In this document: one piece after another, positions 55,601 to 64,000 of the stretch
Position numbering within the stretch: position 1 is the stretch's first letter
Layout: every line of letters begins with the position of its first letter
Assembly: GCF_000002985.6 (NCBI RefSeq)
Contig: NC_003284.9
Coordinates: 6,262,001 to 6,326,000, forward strand
DNA length: 64,000 bases
DNA from: Caenorhabditis elegans
Taxonomy: Eukaryota > Nematoda > Chromadorea > Rhabditida > Rhabditidae
Reading direction: 5' to 3'
Notes under the pieces: model-generated
The model's input: only the letters and a program-made list of their open reading frames with translations
What the model was told of the DNA's origin: nothing
The model's database searches: none
Translations under genes and position numbers: made by a program

Positions 55601-57553
55601 TAAAATTTGTTTTTTAATTCCTAATATACATCAAAACCTACGTTTTGACATTGGGAAGTTCCTGGGCAAGAGCTGGAAACTTGAGAACAGCTACAAACAG
55701 GCTGTTGGGTGGAACTATCACATGAGTTCTGGATGGCAAGTGGTACACAAACATTCAAATCAGAATTAAAAACTGTCGATTGGGAGCATTGCATACGTGT
55801 CCATTCTCCACATCCTTCAGTAGGCGAGGATGGGACGCACTGGAAGAAGTATGCGTTGCTTGCAGGATCTTGTTGAAGTGGGGACGAACGCCAATTACAT
55901 TCCATACCCTGGTTAGCAACTGCGGTTGGGGCTGAATAAAGAAGACTTTTTGACTCTGTTCAATCAATTTTTGAAATACCTTGACAAGCAGAGACACATC
56001 CGGATGCCTGAACATTTTGTGCGCAAGCGACTTGTTGCCTAAAAAATATTTACTCTGAGTTCTGAAGAAGTTTACTTAAATATAAAACTGCGACAGTGGG
56101 GAAATTGTTAAAAACCACTCTTTTGGTGCCAAAATGAGAAATTCTTTATATTGTTTCAGAAAGTGGTAATCAGTTTTTGATACTTTTTTTAGAAATCGTC
56201 TATTAGAAAGTTATTTCTTTTGAATTTAATGGTTTCTTTATGTTTCATATACATACTGATATTCAATCATTGTATGCACCTTTTAACTGTCAATAGATAA
56301 TTTTTTCAAATTATGTAAACAGTTTCACTGTGATATTTGGTAATTTGTACACCACATTTTCACAATTTCACCACTCAGTTTTTTTTTCACAATTTCACCA
56401 CCACTGGCCCTACTCCACTTTTGAAAAAAGAATATTAAGTTTGGGGGAATCGCTGAAACTCTAAAAAATTCAGATTTTTTCTCTACGTAAAATTATCTAC
56501 AAAATGTTTCCTACTCCTTCTTCAAAACTCACCTTCTGAATGTCTTCTTCTCGATACATCGTTGTTTCGGCTCGTCAAACTCGTGTTCCTTGGGACAGTC
56601 TCGTAGGTTCCAGACACCCAGGTATTTCTTGCTCAGCGCGTATCCTTTTACTTCATCCTCATTGAGTGGCGCACACTCGTAAAATTGTGTCGAGTTATCC
56701 GCAGGTCTTAGATGTTCAACTGTCATGCACACCTTTCCAGCGGACGGAGAGTTTTCGATCCCTAAAATTTAAATATTTGAGTGCCCGATTCGAAGTTAAG
56801 TTTATAAGTTTTTTAGTTTATAGTGATGTTTCACTTGTCACTGTCCTTTTACTCATTTTTCTGTCTTAGGGTTTGGTTCTTTGAACCTCTAGATGCCACT
56901 AAGCGAATCCGACCTTGAGTATGTTCTTGAATGCCTTGGGATTTAAAATCAGAAATGACATGATACCGATCTTGCAAGTGATAGCCACCACAGAAACGGT
57001 TTTTTGTGCGTACTACTACTATTTGTCGCCCTTGAACTAGATAAACTGGAACGCGGAAGTTTGATGGGATTCATCTTTAATTGAAAATCATGAATCAATT
57101 TTGCTCGTAATTGACCTGAATAACTTTATGATGAGAGGCTAGAAGGAGACTACAAAGACGAGAAAAAGTACTTGAAACGTTTTCGTTTGTTTTTTCTTTC
57201 CGTCCGCGCGGTGGAAATCAAGAAATTCGAACTCTTTTTTGTTTGTTGAGAAATCTGCTCTTTTTGAATGACAAATTTCGTGTCCAGATTCAACTTAAAG
57301 GAAAGAAATATGCTCCAATTAAGGTATTTAAGATTATCAAAATTTTATAGTTTAATATCTCATCTGTGTTTTAAATCATATAATAATAACAGAATGCTAT
57401 TTGACTTCTTTTGACACAATGTGTCTAGATAAATATGATTTGATACAGTGATTTGATACTATTAATCAAAATATCACGAAAAAATTTACCTTGTGAAGGG
57501 TGTGGCAGTAACAAAATAGTTAAAAATGGTAACATAGAAATATATAACTCCAT
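52633..57553 (-). CDS. Secreted cysteine-rich protein with chitin-binding-like domains (916 aa)
   Basis: Fifteen exons (high to low): 57553-57490, 56761-56533, 56038-55980, 55931-55642, 55586-55523, 55475-55419, 55363-55289, 54948-54701, 54645-53992, 53874-53766, 53719-53609, 53561-53154, 53106-52998, 52952-52807, 52760-52633, giving 916 aa in frame. Signal peptide of about 22 residues (LTILLLPHPSQG). Two cysteine-patterned segments resembling peritrophin-type chitin-binding domains follow (exon 2, FYECAPL...CPKEHEFDEPKQRC; exon 4, FFQCVPS...VFNSDLNVCVP). Then come about nine tandem units of about 35 residues with the pattern C-x-x-G...C...G-x-x-C-x-x-G-x-CC-x-L-P-x-C, like nematode lustrin/EB-type repeats. 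A basic ARRRP stretch follows, and a final cysteine module ends AGKC. Likely an extracellular matrix, cuticle or eggshell protein; I recall T10E10.4 as such a gene. Exon 14 could read through to an early stop at 52802. Confidence 0.82.
56093..56425. mobile_element. Inverted-end element in intron 2 of the cysteine-rich gene
   Basis: It starts CAGTGGGGAAATTG and ends with the approximate inverse CAATTTCACCACCACTGGCC then CTACTCCACTTT. The interior is related to the repeat in mom-1 intron 1. It has no ORF, so it is a non-autonomous element. Confidence 0.5.
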
Positions 57554-58485
57554 CTCATATATAAATTATGAATAAATTAGTATAAAATATATAATTTAAA
57601 ATATGGAATGAATAGAGACAAACTGTCTGGATTTCTTGACTCGCTATGTTAGATTTCCGGAGACTGTATATCGCAGCACGTCCGTTTATATGAGGCGGCA
57701 TCGGCTCGTCGAGCATTAGACCAGTTTCCGCAGAGACGCTCTGCCGACGCACATGGAAGACCCCCTCGCGATGCGGAAATATCATGGCAAAATATGAGGA
57801 GTTGGTGAAAATTAGACAATTTACAGGAGTATGAGTCATGTCGAATCTGCAAACAGTTTTACTTGATTCATTTATGAATGACGACATTAACCCGATTTGA
57901 GTGCAAAGGGAGGTTCTGGTAATAAGGAATGAGCCATTGAGGTTCTGCAAATCCAAAAATTTATGAACTTTTTTAGAATAAAGATATGTTTTAAGGCTTG
58001 TTCAACACAGGTTAAAAACTTACTATTTCCGAAATTCACACTGTAAAGCGGTCATACTTGTTTTTTAATAAAACAACTTTTTAGGAATATGGCTACTACA
58101 TGTGTTTTTTTTACATTTTTAGTATGTCATTACTTTTAATTGAAAAGTTACAAAAGTTGCTCAGACACTGAGTTCAAAATCAGTTTCGGCATACTTAATA
58201 ATCGCAATTTTTCAGTATGGCCAAAAAATATGTGATTTTCCAAATTCGGCACTACATATATTATTTATTTTGCAGATTAACTTTCAACTTTTCAATACTT
58301 TCTTTAATTCCTTTTTTCCTTGGCACATTCATTTCATTTCCACTTTGTTTCAATTTCATAGACGCACAACGCACAAAAAACAATTGTACCCAAATGAAAG
58401 AATAGCACAATTCAGACCATCATGTTGCCGCCATAATCTTCTTTGCTATGACGGCCCTGGCGGAAAACACTGAAAGGGCACGTTT

Positions 58486-58803
58486 TTGATTTTCCGGATA
58501 GACACGATGCTGGAGCACATCTCTCAACCACTTGATCTATTGTGTTTGTCGGATTTTCAAGTGTTTTTTGATCATTTCATGCAGATAGTTTTACCCGAAA
58601 AAACTTTTTTCCCAGATGATATACCACGACATTTTTGTAATTTTCACTGTTCTAATTCCCATAGTGAGATGAAGGTTTTTTGTAGACTTTTTCCTCTTGA
58701 TGCTGATTGGAACAAGCAGATTACGTCACTTATTAAATGTTTAATACCGTTCCAAATACGACATTTACGGCGACTTGCTAATTTCGATTTATTTGGGAAT
58801 TAA
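58486..58803 (+). CDS. Possible small hypothetical protein (105 aa)
   Basis: A single open frame with mixed composition and several cysteines and histidines (IPRHFCNFHCSNSHSEM). There is no signal peptide, recognised domain or clear splice context. It stands alone on this strand upstream of the second collagen. It could be chance or a decayed coding fragment; I rate it low. Confidence 0.15.
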   Translation: MIFRIDTMLEHISQPLDLLCLSDFQVFFDHFMQIVLPEKTFFPDDIPRHFCNFHCSNSHSEMKVFCRLFPLDADWNKQITSLIKCLIPFQIRHLRRLANFDLFGN

Positions 58804-61173
58804 TACAATTATAGCTGACAGGTGTTTTGATAATGTTTGAAATGTCGACGAAAAACCCAAATTTCCTTATTTACGCTTCTTTTTTTTTCATTTATCCCTA
58901 CCACCTTGGTGGCATTTTTTAATGACTTCCTCGAGGAAGTGAAACAGAAAAAAACCGAACAGATAGGGTTTTTTCTCATTTCTCTCTTTCCCAGCGCATG
59001 TAAAAAACAGAAGAAAGCGGTCCTCCGGGGCTTGGGTTGAAGCGAGAAAAGATGATGAAGATAATGAGTCGCAGACAAGGTTTGAGGTGACGCCGGTTTT
59101 TTCAAGGGCAGCTATCGGTGTGGGTGATGGCAAGTGTAGACCTAATGAAGGAGCGGCTGAGATACTAAGGCTGATGATGAGGGTTCAGAACGAACCTCGA
59201 AAGGAAGAACAACTGTGGAAGCTGATGAGGAGAAAGTGTCCGCAATATGTACGTGGTGTTCCTCAATATATCTTTCTTATCGGCGATAAGCTGCGATTTG
59301 TTGCGTCATTGACATAGTCGGCCAATTAAAAAAACTGAAGACCGTTTTTATTCTGTTACATCTACGGATGGCTGAAGTTTTACTGATCGAAGATCAAGCT
59401 TTAACTAGAGTCTATAATTCTATGTATCATTGCAACTTTGGAAACTTCTAACTTTGGTCATTTAGATGTCAATCTCAGAGCAAGACGGCGCCGTTTTTTT
59501 TTTCCCTTTTTCCTTTTTCCAGGGTCAGCGCCAAGGTCGCAAAACGCTTGCCGGAAAAGCATATCTCTCTAATTGATAAAATCGCTTACCTTGAAAACAA
59601 GAAACAAGGAAATAGGAAGTTGTTGTGTCGTAGAAATAGTAGAAGGTAATTTCACGGAGCTTCCTTTACTAGCGGGGACTGAAACGGTAGTTCCTATCGT
59701 GTCATTTCTACACATCAAAAAAAAAACAAGAATGCATTAAAGTGCTTCAAGATAACATCACATATGTGCCGCGATGGACGATATTAATTCTATTTGAAAT
59801 TCTTATTGAAATTGAGTAGTGTAAAGACTTAAACTTAGAAAGGAAGAAAATTATTAAATGCAAATTTGATAATTGTGTTTTGTTACCCACCAGCTTATCA
59901 CCGCCATAAGATATCCTAAAATCATAAGTTGATCTGCAAAAAAATTATAATTTGATTTTTATGATATTCAAAAAGACACCAAAGAATTGCCCCAAAATTT
60001 TTAGATTATGCATTTCAGTCTTTTTTTTGATAAAAAAATCAAACTTTTTACATCTCCGAATATATTCAAGTACTTGTGCATTACACTCTTTTCTTTTTTG
60101 GAAAATAAATATTCTTCAAAGCTGAATTTCATAATAAGGCTATTTAAAATTTGCTCAAAATTTTGAACCACCATTAAAAAAATTTGATCAAAAGTTGAAA
60201 ATTCTCGTTATGAAGATTGATCTTGTGGTGTCATTTTGAGTTTCAAAAAGCTAAAAAAGTTTATCTTGAATACCAAATAAAACGTTTCTAATTTTTTTTA
60301 CAGTAAAAATGGGAAAACTATGTGACATAATTCTGAAAGTCGACTAATATATTTATATGTACTGAAATAACTTAGAATCAATAAAACTGAACTAAGAGCA
60401 ATTTGTTTTTTCTTTAATCAAATGTTGATTGGTATATAAAATTCCAGAAAAAACAAGTTCTGTTATCTTTCAGCGGTCATGGGGGTCAGTGTACAAAACA
60501 AAATTGGTCGTTTTTTGTTGTTGTTCAACTGAAAGCCCAACTTGATGACCAGGTAAACAAAAGTGTGGAAGACCCCTTTTAGTCGTTTCCCGGTCAAAAA
60601 TAAACTTTTTTGTTGTCTATCGACTGTATTGTACGTCTTATGTGGCAATGCCACATCAGCTTCATTATTCTTATGTGGTCGTAGGATTGGGTTGGGTTGT
60701 GTGGCGGTTGACGGGTAATTATGGCGTCGAGAAAAGTCGACAAATATTCTACAAGAATGAAACAAAGACGATGCGCCTTGTCTTGAAAACAAGGAAACAT
60801 TGATTATTACATCGTGCATATTTGAGGTGTATGAATGAATCATAAAAATGGTTGTAATGAATATTGCTTTGTGTAACAAATTTTCAGGTCAATTTAGGCA
60901 CGTCTTCCAGGTTTGCGCAGAAAGGAACATTTTCACGAAATAGTGTTACTGGTATTTCCCATGTTTTAAATGAAAGAAAACATAGTAGAAATGGATAAAC
61001 TCGCAAGAAAACACTTTCTCTTCAGGACTTCCAGTTCACCTGTATTTTTTACTTTAAAAACTTTTAGGAACATTGATAATTAGCTTAATCAAAAATAAAC
61101 TTCCTCAATCTATCAGCTTTAGTGTCAGATCCAATGATATAGCATAAGACAGAGAGTAGGGAACGATAGAGCT

Positions 61174-61185
61174 TGACCTTGGCAT
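61174..61185 (+). promoter_or_regulatory. TGACCTTGGCAT motif upstream of the second collagen
   Basis: Identical to the 12-mer at 17676-17687 and placed similarly (102 bases before the TATA box here, 126 there), although most of the surrounding promoter differs. It contains the complement of AAGGTCA, a nuclear-receptor half-site, so moult-linked control by an NHR-23 or NHR-25 type factor is a reasonable inference. Confidence 0.45.
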
Positions 61186-61275
61186 AGCTGCTTTTCTTAT
61201 TCTGATAGTCTGCGTTTCACAAGCTGAAAGACTTTCATGCCGACCCACCTTGCGATAAACACCGCCTCCAGTAAG

Positions 61276-61283
61276 TATAAAAG
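61276..61283 (+). promoter_or_regulatory. TATA box of the second collagen gene
   Basis: TATAAAAG lies about 45-50 bases before a short 5'UTR exon that ends at the donor GTAAGC (61331). The matching acceptor TTCCAG ends at 61487. Confidence 0.65.
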
Positions 61284-61487
61284 ACGCCTACGAATGGCAT
61301 TTGGTAGGTGTTTCATTGCATCAATTTAAGGTAAGCGTTTCCTCTCCCTTCTTTTCTTACATACTGTAGAGATAGAGATAACTTTTCTTGAAAATATATC
61401 CCTTTTAGTCCATGACTTTTTTCTAAATGAGTGAATAGCTTTGATAAGATACGATATTTCTTTTCTGAGACTGACTTTTCGTTCCAG

Positions 61488-62393
61488 ATGTCTGATATCA
61501 AACAACTCGAGCAAGAGGCTAGCTCCCTCCGCCGTACGGCTCTTGTCGGAGTTGCCGTCTCCTTCACTGCCACATTGGTGTGCGTCATTGCCGCCCCAAT
61601 GCTCTACAACTACATGCAACACATGCAATCCGTTATGCAATCCGAAGTTGATTTCTGCCGTTCCCGATCTGGAAACATCTGGAGAGAGGTTACCCGCACT
61701 CAAGTTCTCGCCAAGGTTTCTGGAGGAGCTCTTCGTTCCCGCCGTCAAGCTGGATACGAGAGCGCCGGAGTTGAAGGATCTTCCGTTGGACACCAAGGAG
61801 GATGCTGCGGATGTGGAGTATCTGCTGCTGGACCACCAGGAGCCCCAGGACAAGACGGAGAAGATGGAGCTGATGGACAACCAGGAGCCCCAGGAAACGA
61901 CGGACCAGACGGACCAGCCGCCACTCCAGCCCCAGCTCACGAGTTCTGCTTTGACTGCCCAGCCGGACCACCAGGACCAGCCGGACCAGCTGGACCAAAG
62001 GGACCAAACGGAAACTCAGGATCCGACGGACAGCCAGGAGCCCCAGGAAACAACGGAAACGCCGGAGGACCAGGAGCTCCAGGACAAGCCGGACAAGACG
62101 GACACCCAGGAAACGCCGGAGCTCCAGGAGCCCCAGGAAAGGTCAACGAGGTTCCAGGCCCAGCCGGAGCCCCAGGAGCCCCAGGACCAGACGGACCAGC
62201 TGGACCAGCCGGATCCCCAGGAGCCCCAGGAAACCCAGGATCCCAAGGACCACAAGGACCAGCCGGAGACAACGGAGGAGCTGGATCCCCAGGACAGCCA
62301 GGAGCCAACGGAGACAATGGAGCCGATGGAGAGACCGGAGCCCCAGGAGGTTGCGACCACTGCCCACCACCAAGAACCGCACCAGGATATTAA
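61488..62393 (+). CDS. col-167: Cuticle collagen (301 aa), near-identical to the collagen at 18 kb
   Basis: Single coding exon. The start is set at 61488 because a splice acceptor (GTTCCAG) directly abuts this ATG. The in-frame ATG at 61431 lies in the 5'UTR intron (61331-61487), and the other collagen starts at the same MSD. The protein differs from the 18-kb collagen at only 4 of 301 residues, three of them in the first 17. It has the same layout: signal anchor, RSRR processing site, GCCGCG cluster, Gly-X-Y blocks, CFDC interruption and CDHCPPP end. It forms trimers in the cuticle. Poly(A) signal AATAAA is at 62455-62460. The symbol is inferred from memory that col genes on X are numbered in map order and that T10E10 carries col-167. 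Confidence 0.9.
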   Translation: MSDIKQLEQEASSLRRTALVGVAVSFTATLVCVIAAPMLYNYMQHMQSVMQSEVDFCRSRSGNIWREVTRTQVLAKVSGGALRSRRQAGYESAGVEGSSVGHQGGCCGCGVSAAGPPGAPGQDGEDGADGQPGAPGNDGPDGPAATPAPAHEFCFDCPAGPPGPAGPAGPKGPNGNSGSDGQPGAPGNNGNAGGPGAPGQAGQDGHPGNAGAPGAPGKVNEVPGPAGAPGAPGPDGPAGPAGSPGAPGNPGSQGPQGPAGDNGGAGSPGQPGANGDNGADGETGAPGGCDHCPPPRTAPGY

Positions 62394-64000
62394 GCTCATT
62401 CACTCTGTATCTCCAATGCTTTTTTGCGTTGCCTGTCTTTCTAATTACCTCAAAAATAAACTTAAAGATATAGATAATTTATTTTTCAAACAAAATGAAA
62501 GAAATATAACAGAAATCAAAAATAAATAAATTTCCGACATTTACCAAAAATTTTGTTTTGGAATGGGATATAGGCAAGATTCGTATTTTTCAAATTGAAT
62601 TATATTTAAAAGTTTTCTATTAGATGATGCAATAATTCAATTTGGAACCTAAAAATACTATGATATAAATCAGGAGATCTTATACTTGAATACTATCTAA
62701 ATTGTAAAATTAATTGTAATTGATATACGTGAAGGAAAGTGAAAATTTTTCTTAAAAATGCGGAAGTTATTTGGAATTTTAATTCAATACGGTACGGTCG
62801 CCACGATTCTTTATCGGGGCGATGGCATTGATAAAACTGCCGAACAAATACATAGTTGTAGAGTTGTTCCAAATTTCGTGAAGAAAACAAACCGGGTGTT
62901 CGATTGATACACTAGGAAGTAAATTTTGCGCAAGCAAAATGGATTTGCAGATTTATTGATAACTAATCGCGTCGTGCAAGGTCATGCAAACATAAACATT
63001 TTGCAGACTAATATGCATCAACTGTGGCAGCAACTGGAATACGTTTTGCGAGTGAGCAGTGCGGAGGATGTGCGGAAGACACATCAAAAGCTAGTATAAC
63101 AGGTGTTCACAAAATTATTAAAGTACTTGTGTTCACACTTCACTGCGATATTTTATCAGACTGAAATGAGTTGTTAGAATACATTGTCAGAAGTATAAAA
63201 CATATTTTTGAATGATGTAAGTTATATAAAAACATCATTTATCTCAGAAATACAAATAGTTATAATATTTTCCCAACTGATTTTTCAACAAATTCGATAT
63301 TTTTAGTGTTATTGTTTTTAGTCGCTCGAAGTTTAAACAAATGTTTTAAAAACTTATTTGCTACTTTTTTTTGTAGAAAATACGTTGCAATTCATACAAC
63401 TGGGATATGATTGCTTCATTACACTTAACAGGTATTTACCGTCTGTTCAGAAACCGATTCATCCTGGCTGAAAATATATATCTTCCGCTTCATTCAACTT
63501 CCTTGGCGTGTGGGGGGCCAGTTTTTGCAGATTCTTACTGCTGTTTCAAATGGATTTTGAGAAGGTGTAGCGAAAGTTTCGAAGGATTCACGTTTCAAAC
63601 CATATCTTCTTTCTTGTGTCTTCCTGAAAATAAGAAAACCAGTGAAAGGGATTACCGAAACTGTAAAGTTGCCTTGTGATCTGTGAGGCGATACAATCAA
63701 TCATTTTCTCTAGTTAAGCTGTTCCTGTTTTCGTTTGACGAACGTTTCCCTCTTTTTTTTTCAAAAAGCATCCTAATCTTTTTCTGAACCTGATTGTCGA
63801 TGATCCTTGGATAACTTCACGAAATAATTGAATACATACTTTTCCCTCAATTTTTTACGACGATGAATGATCTGCATCAATCATTTTCAATTTACTTCCT
63901 CTTGTATCCCTCACTAAAACCTACCAGCTTGCCTTAAGGGTGTAAAGAAGGCATTATTACATCACCGGGTCCAAAACGCATTTTTATCAAAAACTGTCGA
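62394..64000. other. 3' flank of the second collagen, no gene seen
   Basis: After the collagen 3'UTR the sequence is AT-rich, with only short open frames (for example 63407-63679 plus, 90 codons) that lack domain or splice support. I see no RNA gene. Confidence 0.55.

Larger units (their letters stand above)
57554..61275. other. Intergenic between divergent genes, mostly non-coding
   Basis: I find no spliced gene model. Unassigned open frames are at 57555-57956 minus (133 codons), 58486-58803 plus (105 codons), 59087-59317 plus (76 codons) and 60463-60879 minus (138 codons). None has a recognised domain. The last 110 bases hold the promoter of the second collagen. Confidence 0.5.

Noticed and set aside
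60463-60879. 138-codon minus-strand frame as a gene
   Set aside because: It has low-information composition, no recognised domain or splice context, and no poly(A) signal in a sensible place.
61431-61487. Upstream in-frame ATG extending the second collagen
   Set aside because: A splice acceptor directly precedes the ATG at 61488, a TATA-driven 5'UTR exon ends at 61330, and the paralogue begins at the same MSD. The extension is intron.

Overview
This window is nuclear DNA of a Caenorhabditis nematode, almost certainly C. elegans chromosome X around the T07H6 and T10E10 clones. The evidence is AT-rich DNA, short introns with TTTTCAG acceptors, many fold-back elements, cuticle collagens, and two clearly recognisable loci: lev-9 (WAP plus CCP domains) and mom-1 (Porcupine). 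Clone and symbol assignments are from memory. Exon structures were built by hand from splice sites and reading phase, and every multi-exon model listed closes in frame.

Layout. 1.65-8.66 kb (+): two tandem paralogues of an unrecognised helical, acidic-tailed family (780 and 851 aa), possibly an operon. 10.1-11.7 kb (+): a 414-aa type I membrane protein with a long charged coiled coil. 11.7-17.8 kb: non-coding. 18.0-18.9 kb (+): a cuticle collagen (probably col-166). 19.97-29.5 kb (-): lev-9, where one phase-consistent gene model runs through 27 exons (1356 aa, about 18 CCP domains plus an Ig-like domain), and an alternative stop in a retained intron gives a 622-aa form with a WAP domain and 8 CCPs. 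Its introns hold a tRNA-Ala(UGC), a large minisatellite with an insertion in it, and a fold-back element. A second, identical tRNA-Ala lies upstream in opposite orientation.

31.1-36.0 kb (+): mom-1, the MBOAT acyltransferase that lipidates Wnt. 38.1-43.0 kb (+): a membrane-anchored carboxylesterase with an apparently intact Ser/Glu/His triad. 43-49.7 kb: non-coding. 49.7-51.7 kb (+): a peptide-receptor-like GPCR. 52.6-57.6 kb (-): a 916-aa secreted cysteine-rich protein with chitin-binding-like domains, followed by a decayed copy of its last exon. 57.6-61.3 kb: mostly non-coding. 61.5-62.4 kb (+): a second cuticle collagen (probably col-167), differing from the first at 4 of 301 residues.

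The genes do not form one pathway. Themes are extracellular matrix (two collagens, the chitin-binding protein), synapse and signalling (lev-9 in acetylcholine-receptor clustering, mom-1 in Wnt secretion, the GPCR), and local duplication (the 5' pair, the collagen pair, the tRNA pair, the duplicated terminal exon).
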